Assembly: GCA_014360945.1 (NCBI GenBank)
Contig: JACIWM010000065.1
Location: 1-6,757 of the forward strand
Length of the DNA: 6,757 nt
Source of the DNA: Candidatus Bipolaricaulota bacterium
GTDB taxonomy: Bacteria; Bipolaricaulota; Bipolaricaulia; Bipolaricaulales; Bipolaricaulaceae
Direction of reading: 5' to 3'
Shown in pieces: positions 1 through 6,757 of the stretch (positions are counted from its first letter, which is position 1; every line of letters begins with the position of its first letter). The notes beneath the pieces were generated by a model. The model ran no database searches, was not told the DNA's origin, and saw only the letters and a list, made by a program, of their open reading frames with translations. The position numbers and the translations under genes are program-made.

Positions 1-249
1 ATTCCCGGGATCGCCGCGGAAGTGAAGCGTCGTCTTTCCGAAGTCACCGCTCCCATCACCATCGCCATCATGGGCTGCCCGGTGAACGGCCTTGGGGAGG
101 CGGAGCGCGCGGACTTCGCCATCCTTGGGGGGAAGGGCTTCGGCACCATCTACGGCCACGGAAAGGTCCTCCTCCCCAAAGTCCCGGAGGAGAAGCTCGT
201 GGAGGAATTCTTGCGCGTCATCCTCGCGGAGGTGAGCCGCGATGCCTAA
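1..249 (+). CDS. ispG: IspG (GcpE), 4-hydroxy-3-methylbut-2-enyl diphosphate synthase, C-terminal fragment
   Basis: This is the last ~82 codons of a gene that enters from the left edge; the reading frame is open from base 1. IspG is a cytoplasmic [4Fe-4S] enzyme that converts MEcPP to HMBPP, the penultimate MEP-pathway step, using reduced ferredoxin or flavodoxin. The family signature G-C-x-V-N-G-x-G-E-A is visible as GCPVNGLGEA: the Cys codon at 76-78 and Glu codon at 97-99 match the last cluster Cys and the Glu ligand (C305/E312 in E. coli). The downstream stretch ADFAILGGKGFGTIYGHGK is also typical. The CPxCGR part of the cluster motif lies outside the window. One oddity is Leu where the family normally has Pro in NGPGEA. 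The stop TAA (247-249) overlaps the start of shc by 8 nt, so the two genes are co-transcribed. Confidence 0.95.
   Translation: MPGIAAEVKRRLSEVTAPITIAIMGCPVNGLGEAERADFAILGGKGFGTIYGHGKVLLPKVPEEKLVEEFLRVILAEVSRDA
228..235 (+). promoter_or_regulatory. Shine-Dalgarno site for shc
   Basis: GGAGGTGA is a full match to the anti-SD at the 3' end of this window's own 16S rRNA (TCACCTCC, ending at 5581). It lies inside the ispG coding sequence, 6 nt before the ATG at 242. It decides the shc start, since there is no other Met near the N-terminus. Confidence 0.85.
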
Positions 250-2164
250 AGAAGCTTCCATCACGCGTCACCCATCACACGTCACCGAGGTTTCCCAGGC
301 CATCGAGCGGGCCTTGGACTGGCTCCTTCGCCACCAATACCCCGAGGGCTATTGGTGGGGGGAGCTGGAGAGCAACGTGACCATCACCGCCGAGCACCTC
401 TTTTTCACCCACATCCTGGGGATCGGTTCCCAAGAGCTTTGGGAGAAGATCGCCCGCTACATCCTCTCCGAGCAGCGCCCCGAAGGTTTTTGGGCCAACT
501 GGTACGGCGGGCCTGGTGACCTTTCCACCACGGTGGAAGCCTATTTGGCCCTGAAGATGGCCGGGGTGGACCCGAATTCCCCGCCCATGCAAAAAGCCCG
601 GGACTGGATCCTTTCCCAAGGCGGGGTGGAGAAGACCCGGGTGTTCACGAAGATCTGGCTTTCCATGCTCGGGGAGTGGCCGTGGGAGGCGACCCCCATG
701 CTTCCGCCCGAGCTCGTTCTCTTGCCCGACTGGTTCCCGGTGAACCTCTATTCCTTCGCCTCCTGGGCCCGGGGAACGATCCTGCCCTTGGCCATCCTGC
801 GCGTGCTCAGGCCGGTCTGGCCCATTCCCGAGTATGCCCGCATCGACGAGCTTTTCCCCCGCGGCCGAGAAAACGCGGATTTCTCTTTGCCTCGAAAGAA
901 AAGCCTCTGGGGCCGGTTCTTCTACGGAGTGGACAAAGCCCTGCGCATCTATGAGCGGCGGCCGATCCGGTCCCTGCGAAAGCTGGCCCTGGCCCGCGCC
1001 GAGGAATGGATCGTGGAGCGGCAAGAGGCCGACGGATGCTGGGGCGGAATCCAGCCGCCTTGGGTCTACTCCCTCCTTGCTCTCTACGCCCTCGGTCATC
1101 CCCTTGAATCCCCCATCCTCCAAAAGGGGATCGCCGGGTTCCGGCGCTACAGCATCGAGGATGAGCGTGGTTTTCGTTTGCAGTCGTGCATTTCCCCCGT
1201 ATGGGACACGGGGCTTTCCATGCTGGCCCTCCAGGATGCCGGGCTTCCTCCGGATCATCCGGCTTTGGTGCGGGCGGGGATGTGGCTTCTTTCCCAACAG
1301 ATCTTTGTGGGTGGTGATTGGCAGGTGCGGTGCTCCGCTCGGCCCGGCGGCTGGGCCTTCGAGTTCGATAACGACCGATACCCCGACACCGACGACACAG
1401 CCGTGGTCATGATGGCCCTCTTGGGCACAAAACTTCCGGCGAAGGCCAAGGAGTTTGCCCTCTCCCGAGGTTTGGAGTGGCTCCTCGGCATGCAATCCAA
1501 AAACGGAGGCTGGGGTGCGTTCGACCGGGACAACACAAAAACCTTCCTCCGGGAGATCCCGTTTGCCGATTTCGGGGAGCTTTTGGACCCGCCCTCGGTG
1601 GATGTGACCGCTCATGTGGTGGAGTGTCTCGGCCGCCTCGGATACCGCCGGGGCTTCAAACCCTTGGACCGCGCCCTGCGCTACATCCTCCGCGAGCAAG
1701 AGGAGGACGGCTCTTGGTATGGCCGCTGGGGGGTGAACCACATTTATGGCACGGGTGCGGTCCTTCCCGCCCTGCGGGCGGTGGAGTTCCCCATGGACGA
1801 CCCGCGGGTGCAACGGGCTGTGGACTGGCTCCTCTCCTGCCAGAACCCGGATGGAGGCTGGGGCGAGGATGTCCTTTCTTACCACAAAAAGGAATTGCGC
1901 GGCCGTGGACCTTCCACGGCGTCCCAGACGGCCTGGGCCCTTCTTGCCCTCATCGCCGCCGGAAAAGCCCGCTCTGATGCGGTCCAACGCGGCATCTCCT
2001 ACCTTGTTTCCACCCAAACCCCGGACGGAACCTGGGAAGAGCCGTATTTCACGGGAACGGGCTTCCCCACGGACTTCATGATCCGCTACCACCTCTACCG
2101 CCACTACTTCCCCCTCATGGCTTTGGGGCGATACCGCCGGACCGTGGAAGGAGGGACGGGATGA
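242..2164 (+). CDS. shc: Squalene-hopene cyclase
   Basis: This 640-residue protein matches the family length. It is a monotopic membrane triterpene cyclase that folds squalene into hopene (and hopanol) by protonation-initiated polycyclisation. The acid motif DxDD is D382-T-D-D385 within YPDTDDTAVV. The partner residues D454 and H458 lie in DVTAHVVE. Seven QW repeats (Q-x-x-x-G-x-W) are visible, ending at W38, W84, W267, W424, W492, W540 and W598. Other matches to the Alicyclobacillus enzyme are SNVTITAE near residues 44-51, W321 in SPVWDTGL, F373 in GGWAFEF, and the C-terminal GTGFPTDF...RYHLYRH with F608, F612, Y616 and Y619. F427 replaces Tyr420, and M613 replaces Tyr606 (alignment by eye). 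The N-terminal tail (residues 6-15) is encoded by a heptamer repeat. It overlaps ispG by 8 nt and ispH by 4 nt, which suggests co-regulation with isoprenoid precursor synthesis. No squalene-synthesis or hpn genes are present in the window. Confidence 0.96.
   Translation: MPKEASITRHPSHVTEVSQAIERALDWLLRHQYPEGYWWGELESNVTITAEHLFFTHILGIGSQELWEKIARYILSEQRPEGFWANWYGGPGDLSTTVEAYLALKMAGVDPNSPPMQKARDWILSQGGVEKTRVFTKIWLSMLGEWPWEATPMLPPELVLLPDWFPVNLYSFASWARGTILPLAILRVLRPVWPIPEYARIDELFPRGRENADFSLPRKKSLWGRFFYGVDKALRIYERRPIRSLRKLALARAEEWIVERQEADGCWGGIQPPWVYSLLALYALGHPLESPILQKGIAGFRRYSIEDERGFRLQSCISPVWDTGLSMLALQDAGLPPDHPALVRAGMWLLSQQIFVGGDWQVRCSARPGGWAFEFDNDRYPDTDDTAVVMMALLGTKLPAKAKEFALSRGLEWLLGMQSKNGGWGAFDRDNTKTFLREIPFADFGELLDPPSVDVTAHVVECLGRLGYRRGFKPLDRALRYILREQEEDGSWYGRWGVNHIYGTGAVLPALRAVEFPMDDPRVQRAVDWLLSCQNPDGGWGEDVLSYHKKELRGRGPSTASQTAWALLALIAAGKARSDAVQRGISYLVSTQTPDGTWEEPYFTGTGFPTDFMIRYHLYRHYFPLMALGRYRRTVEGGTG
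258..285 (+). repeat. Four-unit 7-bp tandem repeat inside the 5' end of shc
   Basis: Four consecutive heptamers, CCATCAC, GCGTCAC, CCATCAC and ACGTCAC, share the core TCAC; units 1 and 3 are identical. Because 7 is not a multiple of 3, the repeat is read in shifting frames and encodes the non-conserved N-terminal tail of the cyclase (about ITRHPSHVT), ahead of the first conserved helix. I see no other copy in the window. Confidence 0.7.
2148..2154 (+). promoter_or_regulatory. Shine-Dalgarno site for ispH
   Basis: AAGGAGG lies 6 nt before the ATG at 2161, inside the end of shc. It pairs fully with the CCTCCTT at the 16S 3' end and supports the start in the ATGA stop/start overlap. Confidence 0.85.
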
Positions 2165-3012
2165 GGGTGGAGCTCGCCGAGGTCTTCGGGTTCTGTCCGG
2201 GTGTGCGCCGGGCGGTGGAGATGGTGGAGCGGTATTTGGCGGAAAACGGGAGGCTTTCCACCCTTGGCGCCATCGTGCACAACGCCCAGGTGGTGGAGGA
2301 ACTGGCGCAAAAGGGCGCCCGGGTGGTGGAGAGCCTTGCCGAGGTCCGAGATGGGGCGGTGGCCATCACCGCCCACGGCGCCGGGCCCGAGGTCTTCCAA
2401 GAGATTCAGCGCCGGGGTCTTTTCCTTGTGGACACCACCTGTCCCATAGTCCGGCGAGCCCAGGAGGCTGCCCGGGAATTCGCCGAAGAGGGGTTTTTCG
2501 TCCTTATCTACGGCGAGGAGGCCCATCCGGAGGTGCGGGGACTTCTCTCTTGGACCCGGGGCCACGGAAAAGCCACCTTAAACCCCTCCGAGGTCCAAGA
2601 AATCGAGGGAGAGAGACTCGCCCTCATCTCCCAAACCACCAAAGGACGTGCGGAGTTTTGGAGCTTTGTGGCCAATGTGGTGGCCCGGCTTGGTTCCCGG
2701 CTGCGGGAGGTGCGGGCCCTGGACACCACCTGCCCGGAAACGGGTCGACGCTACCAAGCCGTGCAAAACCTCGCGGAGAAGGTGGAGGCCCTGGTGGTCG
2801 TGGGCTCCCGCAACTCCGCAAATACCCGGAAATTGGCGGAAGTCGCCCGCCACACAGGCCTTCCCACCTTTCACATCGAGCGGGCCGAGGAGCTCCGGCC
2901 GGAGTGGTTCCACGGAATCTCTCGGGTGGGGGTCACCGCCGGCGCCTCCACCCCCGACCACCTCGTGGCGGAAGTCGTGGCCAGGCTCGAAAAGTTGGGA
3001 GGTGACTCATGA
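2161..3012 (+). CDS. ispH: IspH (LytB), 4-hydroxy-3-methylbut-2-enyl diphosphate reductase
   Basis: This 283-residue protein is of the usual length for short bacterial IspH. It reduces HMBPP to IPP and DMAPP, the final MEP-pathway step, with a cytoplasmic iron-sulfur cluster. The three cluster cysteines are C12 (GFCPGVRRAV), C94 (VDTTCPIVRRA) and C191 (ALDTTCPETGRR). Diphosphate- and proton-relay residues are present: H40 (IVHNAQVVEEL), H122 and E124 (AHPEVRG), T159 (SQTT), the S219-A-N221 triplet in GSRNSANTRKL, and S263 in GVTAGASTPDHL. The second residue of the E. coli Ser-Ser-Asn triplet is Ala here, which is tolerated in the family. The ATG overlaps the shc stop as ATGA, and the stop overlaps the next gene as ATGA, so the gene sits in the middle of a translationally coupled operon. 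Confidence 0.96.
   Translation: MRVELAEVFGFCPGVRRAVEMVERYLAENGRLSTLGAIVHNAQVVEELAQKGARVVESLAEVRDGAVAITAHGAGPEVFQEIQRRGLFLVDTTCPIVRRAQEAAREFAEEGFFVLIYGEEAHPEVRGLLSWTRGHGKATLNPSEVQEIEGERLALISQTTKGRAEFWSFVANVVARLGSRLREVRALDTTCPETGRRYQAVQNLAEKVEALVVVGSRNSANTRKLAEVARHTGLPTFHIERAEELRPEWFHGISRVGVTAGASTPDHLVAEVVARLEKLGGDS
2998..3005 (+). promoter_or_regulatory. Shine-Dalgarno site for the YjbQ-family gene
   Basis: GGAGGTGA, with the GGAGG part 6 nt before the ATG at 3009, matches the 16S tail. It favours the 3009 start over the in-frame ATG at 3033, which has no such site although it would fit the usual family N-terminus equally well. Confidence 0.75.
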
Positions 3013-3479
3013 ACCCGGTTTTGTCCGCCGCAATGATCGTGCGCAGTGAAATCCTTACATTCCGCACGAGGAAATCCCCGGAATTCCTGGACATCACCCC
3101 GGAGGTGGAAAAGTTCGTGAAAACTTGCGGGGTTCGGGATGGGATCGTTCTTGTCTTCTCCTGCCACACCACCGCGGCCATCCGCATAAACGAGAATGAG
3201 CCCCTCCTTCTTCGGGACATGGAGGAGTTCCTGAAGCGCCTGGCCCCGCGGGAGCTTTACTACTGCCACAACGACTTTGGGATCCGCACCCACAACATGA
3301 CCCCCGAGGAATGTCCCAACGCCCATGCTCATCTCCAGCACCTCCTCCTTGGGGCGAGCGAGGCTGTGCCCGTGCGCGATGGAAAGCTTTTCCTGGGACG
3401 ATGGCAGCGGATTTTCCTTGTGGAGCTGGATCGGCCTAGGGAACGGAAGGTCTTGGTGCAGGTGGTGGGCTGTGTCTAA
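3009..3479 (+). CDS. yjbQ: YjbQ/UPF0047 family protein (secondary thiamine-phosphate synthase family)
   Basis: A 156-residue cytoplasmic protein covering the whole UPF0047 fold (about 140 residues). Diagnostic motifs are CHTTAAIRINENEP (residues 52-65), HNDFGIRTHN (87-96), NAHAHLQHLLLG (104-115, with H106 and H108 likely metal ligands by family analogy) and the C-terminal LFLGRWQRIFLVELDRPR (127-144). Family members show weak thiamine-phosphate synthase activity when over-expressed in E. coli; the physiological role is unsettled, so the thiamine name should not be taken literally. The first eight residues (MNPVLSAA) are extra relative to the usual start, and M9 is a possible alternative start. 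It overlaps ispH by 4 nt and the DUF116 gene by 8 nt, so it is expressed with the isoprenoid genes, though no functional link is evident. Confidence 0.9.
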   Translation: MNPVLSAAMIVRSEILTFRTRKSPEFLDITPEVEKFVKTCGVRDGIVLVFSCHTTAAIRINENEPLLLRDMEEFLKRLAPRELYYCHNDFGIRTHNMTPEECPNAHAHLQHLLLGASEAVPVRDGKLFLGRWQRIFLVELDRPRERKVLVQVVGCV

Positions 3480-3897
3480 AGATTTTTCGGAAATCCCGGC
3501 GAGCGAACGGGTTCTACTTTTGCCCCACTGTCTTCGGCCGAGCGAGCGTTGTCCGGGACGACCCTCCCGGGATGGTTTTCAATGCCCGCCGGATTGCCCC
3601 GTCACGGACTGCGCCATCCGGGTTTTACGGGCCGAGGCCGAGCGGCTGGGTTATAAAGGGGTGTGTGTAGCGCCGGGAGGGGCCTTGGCCCTGCGCTTCG
3701 TGGAGGAGAAAAGACCGCGGCTGGTGGTGGCCGTGGCCTGTATGAAAGAGCTTCTTGAGGGAGAAGAGGCCGTGGGGAAGCTCGCGAACCCGCCCAAGGT
3801 GCTCACCCTTCCTCTACTTCGGGACGGCTGTGTGGATACAGAGGTCGATCTTTCTGCGGCCTTGGGTCTCATCCGGGCGGGGCTCCCTTCCCCTTGA
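3472..3897 (+). CDS. DUF116 family cysteine-rich protein
   Basis: The frame is open from further upstream, but homology begins only near LLLPHCLRP, and a GTG at 3472 preceded by AGGTG (3460-3464) gives a sensible 141-residue protein. The start is therefore inferred and lies 8 nt inside the preceding gene. Conserved features are PHCLRP (C20), then C27, C38, C42 and C47 spaced like a metal- or cluster-binding region (C-x10-C-x3-C-x4-C). These are followed by VAPGGA (66-71), VVAVACMKELLEG (85-97, with C90) and the near C-terminal PLLRDGCVDTEVD (114-126, with C120). DUF116 proteins occur in many anaerobic bacteria and archaea and have no established function that I know of. The cysteine pattern suggests redox or metal chemistry (inference). 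The TGA stop lies inside the -35 box of the downstream 16S promoter. Confidence 0.85.
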   Translation: MSKDFSEIPASERVLLLPHCLRPSERCPGRPSRDGFQCPPDCPVTDCAIRVLRAEAERLGYKGVCVAPGGALALRFVEEKRPRLVVAVACMKELLEGEEAVGKLANPPKVLTLPLLRDGCVDTEVDLSAALGLIRAGLPSP

Positions 3898-3922
3898 CTC
3901 CTGAAGCTGGCCTCCATATACT
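3894..3922 (+). promoter_or_regulatory. Sigma70-type promoter of the 16S rRNA gene
   Basis: TTGACT (3894-3899), a 17-nt spacer and TATACT (3917-3922) make a near-consensus promoter, predicting transcription from about 3929. The TGA of the DUF116 gene is part of the -35 hexamer. No A/T-rich UP element is visible upstream, which is C-rich coding sequence. Confidence 0.85.
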
Positions 3923-3928
3923 TAAGTT

Positions 3929-4013
3929 TGCGCCCGCAAGGGCGGGGAAGGCTGGTCTTCGACAGGTGGATAGGGATGAGAAGGTGGCTCTGTTCGGCCC
4001 TTGAGTTGGAGCT
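3929..4013 (+). other. 16S rRNA precursor leader with the 5' arm of the processing stem
   Basis: About 85 nt of leader precede the mature 16S. It begins with a GCAA-loop hairpin, CGCCC/GGGCG (3931-3944). The segment 3965-3981 pairs over 17 bp with 5648-5664 (one G-U). CTGTTCGG (3990-3997) pairs over 8 bp with 5635-5642, and GTTGGA (4005-4010) pairs with 5623-5628 (one G-U). These three are nested and together form a long, slightly interrupted helix enclosing the 16S, as expected of an RNase III-type processing stem. A further segment, 3944-3955, is complementary over 12 bp to 5624-5635 but cannot coexist with the nested stem. I found no convincing boxA-like element. Confidence 0.75.
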
Positions 4014-5584
<1,571 letters not shown>

Positions 5585-5674
5585 CTTTAGGGAGAAGCCC
5601 TCGCCCGTCAAGGGCGAAAAAATCCAGCCTTCCCCCGAACAGGCCTCTCTCATCCCTGTCCACCAGGAACGTCG
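5585..5674 (+). other. 16S rRNA precursor trailer with the 3' arm of the processing stem
   Basis: A hairpin TCGCCC/GGGCGA with a GTCAA loop (5601-5617) is followed by six A residues. It is nearly identical to the leader hairpin. Then come 5623-5628, 5635-5642 and 5648-5664, which pair with the leader in nested order. The 12-nt CCAGCCTTCCCC (5624-5635) is a perfect complement of leader 3944-3955. No tRNA or protein gene is seen here. Confidence 0.75.
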
Positions 5675-5705
5675 ACGTCCCAAAATGGGACGTTTTTCTT
5701 TTTTT
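5675..5705 (+). terminator. Rho-independent terminator ending the 16S transcription unit
   Basis: ACGTCCCA (5675-5682), an AAA loop and TGGGACGT (5686-5693) form a perfect 8-bp stem, followed by a run of T broken by one C (TTTTTCTTTTTTT to 5705). Its position just beyond the processing stem means that rRNA transcription stops after 16S alone. Confidence 0.93.
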
Positions 5706-5766
5706 CGCACCCTAAACCCCCTCTCTTCCCCACCCGCGATTCCTTCGTCCGCGAAACGTGCCCGGC

Positions 5767-5772
5767 TAAAGT
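5767..5772 (+). promoter_or_regulatory. Putative -10 box of the crp-like gene (leaderless transcript)
   Basis: TAAAGT (TAnnnT type) ends 9 nt before the ATG at 5782, placing the transcript start at or within a few bases of the start codon. No Shine-Dalgarno is present between it and the ATG. The matching -35 region (around 5744-5749, TTCGTC) is weak. The in-frame TAA at 5767-5769 rules out any longer protein. Confidence 0.5.
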
Positions 5773-5781
5773 CCCCTTGCC

Positions 5782-6450
5782 ATGGACCAAGGGCGCATCC
5801 GCTGGGTCATCCCCGGTATCGAGCCTCTCCTGGAATTGGGCGAACGGATCCATGTGGCCGCGCGAGACCTCCTTTACCGCCAGGGCGAGAAAAGCACCTC
5901 CGTCTTCTTCATCGAATCCGGGACGGTGAAGCTCTCCTTCATCGACCCCACGGGAAAACGCGTGTCCCTCCCGCCCCGCGGCCCCGGCGACATGTTCGGC
6001 GAGCTTTCCCTCATCGGCGAGCGCCACCGCAGCCACGACGCCGAGGCCCTGGAGGAGGGAACGGTCATCCAGATCCACCGCGACCACTTCCTCGGCTTCG
6101 TCCGAACCCAGCCGGCCTTGCTCCTCCAGCTTTTGGAACTTTTCGGCCAACGCATAAGGGAGCTTGAAGGACTCGTCCAGGACCTGGCCTTTCGCGACAT
6201 CGAAAGCCGCCTCTCCCGCCAGCTTCTGCTCCTTTCCTCGGAATACGGGATAAAGACGAAAAACGGAATCCTCATCGGGTTCCGCCTCACTCACCGAGAT
6301 CTGGCGGAGATGATCGGCTCGGCCCGAGAGAACACCACCATGGCTCTCAACCGCCTGGCCCGCCAGGGCCTTTTGGACAAACGCCGCTACCAGATAATCA
6401 TCAAGGACATCGAGAGGCTGCGGGAGAAATGCGGACCTGATAAATCTTAA
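5782..6450 (+). CDS. Crp/Fnr-family transcriptional regulator
   Basis: A 222-residue cytoplasmic DNA-binding protein. Residues about 15-110 form a cyclic-nucleotide-binding-type beta barrel (RQGEKSTSVFFIESGTVKLS at 33-52; GDMFGELSLIG at 69-79; RHRSHDAEAL at 81-90). A long dimerisation helix follows (about 111-138), then a winged helix-turn-helix (LTHRDLAEMIGSARENTTMALNRLARQGLL at 169-198). G73-E74 and R83-S84 match the phosphate-binding Gly-Glu and Arg-Ser of E. coli CRP (E72, R82, S83), so a nucleotide effector is plausible. There are no FNR-type N-terminal cysteines, so an oxygen-sensing cluster is unlikely. R182-E183 correspond to recognition residues R180-E181 of CRP, while Met187 replaces R185, so the target site need not be the CRP consensus. 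The neighbouring oxidoreductase gene suggests a role in energy metabolism (inference). Confidence 0.93.
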   Translation: MDQGRIRWVIPGIEPLLELGERIHVAARDLLYRQGEKSTSVFFIESGTVKLSFIDPTGKRVSLPPRGPGDMFGELSLIGERHRSHDAEALEEGTVIQIHRDHFLGFVRTQPALLLQLLELFGQRIRELEGLVQDLAFRDIESRLSRQLLLLSSEYGIKTKNGILIGFRLTHRDLAEMIGSARENTTMALNRLARQGLLDKRRYQIIIKDIERLREKCGPDKS

Positions 6451-6458
6451 CCTGCCGT

Positions 6459-6486
6459 TTGCGGCCCTGCCCTCCTCCTCTATAAT
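6459..6486 (+). promoter_or_regulatory. Promoter of the oxidoreductase gamma-subunit gene
   Basis: A perfect TATAAT (6481-6486) with a poor -35 candidate TTGCGG (6459-6464) at 16-nt spacing. The start of transcription should be near 6493, 20 nt before the ATG. The weak -35 would suit activation by a regulator such as the adjacent Crp-family protein, but no clear operator palindrome is seen. Confidence 0.7.
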
Positions 6487-6511
6487 GCCCAAGCTTTGCG
6501 AAGGAGGAGGG
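6470..6511 (+). promoter_or_regulatory. Shine-Dalgarno and its complementary upstream arm
   Basis: AAGGAGG (6501-6507) serves the ATG at 6513. The purine tract AGGAGGAGGG (6502-6511) is perfectly complementary to CCCTCCTCCT (6470-6479), with a 22-nt loop containing the TATAAT. The hairpin can form only in RNA started upstream of 6470, such as crp read-through, and would hide the ribosome site there. RNA from the local promoter lacks the left arm. Confidence 0.5.
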
Positions 6512-6512
6512 A

Positions 6513-6757
6513 ATGAAGGAAATCCGTTGGCATGGCCGCGGCGGACAGGGAGCGAAGACCGTCTCCCAGATCCTGGCCCAGATCAACCTCCGCGAGGGCA
6601 AGTTCGTTCAGGCCTTTCCTGAGTTCGGGCCGGAGCGCTCCGGCGCTCCCATGCGCGCCTATAACCGCATCTCCGATACCGAGATCCTCGTGCACTCCGG
6701 CGTCTACGAACCGGATGTGGTGGTTGTCCTTGACGAAAGCCTTCTGGACTCCGAGCG
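6513..6757 (+). CDS. Pyruvate/2-ketoacid:ferredoxin oxidoreductase gamma subunit, N-terminal fragment
   Basis: The first 81 residues of a gene that runs off the right edge. The gamma-subunit signature is clear: IRWHGRGGQGAKT (residues 4-16), then EGKFVQAFPEFGPERSGAP (28-46) and a predicted strand PDVVVVLDESLL. Members form part of a cytoplasmic complex that oxidatively decarboxylates pyruvate or branched-chain ketoacids to acyl-CoA with reduction of ferredoxin, or runs in the reverse direction as pyruvate synthase. The substrate cannot be told from this fragment, so porC/porG versus vorC is left open. The remaining alpha, beta and delta (ferredoxin-like) subunit genes are expected just downstream. 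Start chosen by the strong AAGGAGG five nt upstream and the family N-terminus. The family implies anaerobic energy metabolism; low-potential ferredoxin could also supply IspG and IspH (inference). Confidence 0.93.
   Translation, partial: MKEIRWHGRGGQGAKTVSQILAQINLREGKFVQAFPEFGPERSGAPMRAYNRISDTEILVHSGVYEPDVVVVLDESLLDSE

Noticed and set aside
275..2104. 609-codon open frame on the minus strand opposite shc
   Set aside because: It mirrors the high-GC codon pattern of shc, has low-complexity Gly/Arg/Pro/His composition and shows no recognisable domain, whereas the plus strand encodes a complete cyclase.
3325..3471. Upstream extension of the DUF116 frame from an ATG at 3325
   Set aside because: This part overlaps conserved coding sequence of the YjbQ gene in another frame and gives a Trp/Ser-rich peptide unlike the family; GTG at 3472 with AGGTG upstream fits better.
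3931..3944. GC hairpin after the DUF116 gene as an operon terminator
   Set aside because: No T run follows, and it lies just after the predicted 16S transcription start, so it belongs to the rRNA leader.
5745..5756. Short inverted repeat TTCG-N4-CGAA upstream of the Crp-like gene as an operator
   Set aside because: Four-base arms are too short to stand out, and it does not resemble the CRP or FNR consensus.
5650..6492. 280-codon open frame on the minus strand opposite the Crp-like gene
   Set aside because: It is a shadow of a clear Crp-family gene and crosses the rRNA terminator; no family features are visible.

Overview
The window looks like part of a compact, GC-rich chromosome of a deep-branching, probably thermophilic and anaerobic bacterium. 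Pointers are a 16S rRNA with very GC-rich helices and several unusual conserved-core bases, the MEP isoprenoid pathway, a squalene-hopene cyclase, a ferredoxin-dependent 2-oxoacid oxidoreductase subunit, and genes that overlap by a few bases behind strong AAGGAGGTGA-type ribosome sites. A candidate-phylum lineage such as Acetothermia/Bipolaricaulota (OP1) is only a guess; the 16S at 4014-5584 would settle it.

Region 1 (1-3897, + strand) is one tight operon: the 3' end of ispG, then shc (squalene-hopene cyclase), ispH, a YjbQ/UPF0047-family gene and a cysteine-rich DUF116 gene. Every junction is an overlap (8, 4, 4 and 8 nt), so translation is probably coupled. IspG and IspH catalyse the last two steps of the MEP pathway and flank the cyclase that closes squalene into hopene. 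Precursor supply and triterpene cyclisation are therefore co-transcribed; no squalene synthase gene is visible here.

Region 2 (3894-5705, + strand) is a self-contained 16S rRNA transcription unit. Its strong sigma70-type promoter has a -35 box that contains the stop codon of the DUF116 gene. It continues with a short leader, the 16S gene and a trailer that pairs with the leader to form a processing stem. It ends in a classical intrinsic terminator only about 90 bp after the 16S 3' end. There is no tRNA, 23S or 5S after it, so this 16S gene is unlinked from the large-subunit rRNA. The leader and trailer also hold a second, topologically crossing 12-bp complementarity and a duplicated hairpin. 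The 16S core shows coordinated changes at E. coli positions 13/20/915 and 19/916.

Region 3 (5767-6757, + strand) holds a Crp/Fnr-family regulator gene that appears to be leaderless, followed 62 bp later by the start of a gene for the gamma subunit of a pyruvate/2-ketoacid:ferredoxin oxidoreductase, which runs off the window. That gene has its own TATAAT promoter. Its Shine-Dalgarno would be locked in a perfect 10-bp hairpin only in read-through transcripts, because the promoter-derived RNA lacks the 5' arm.
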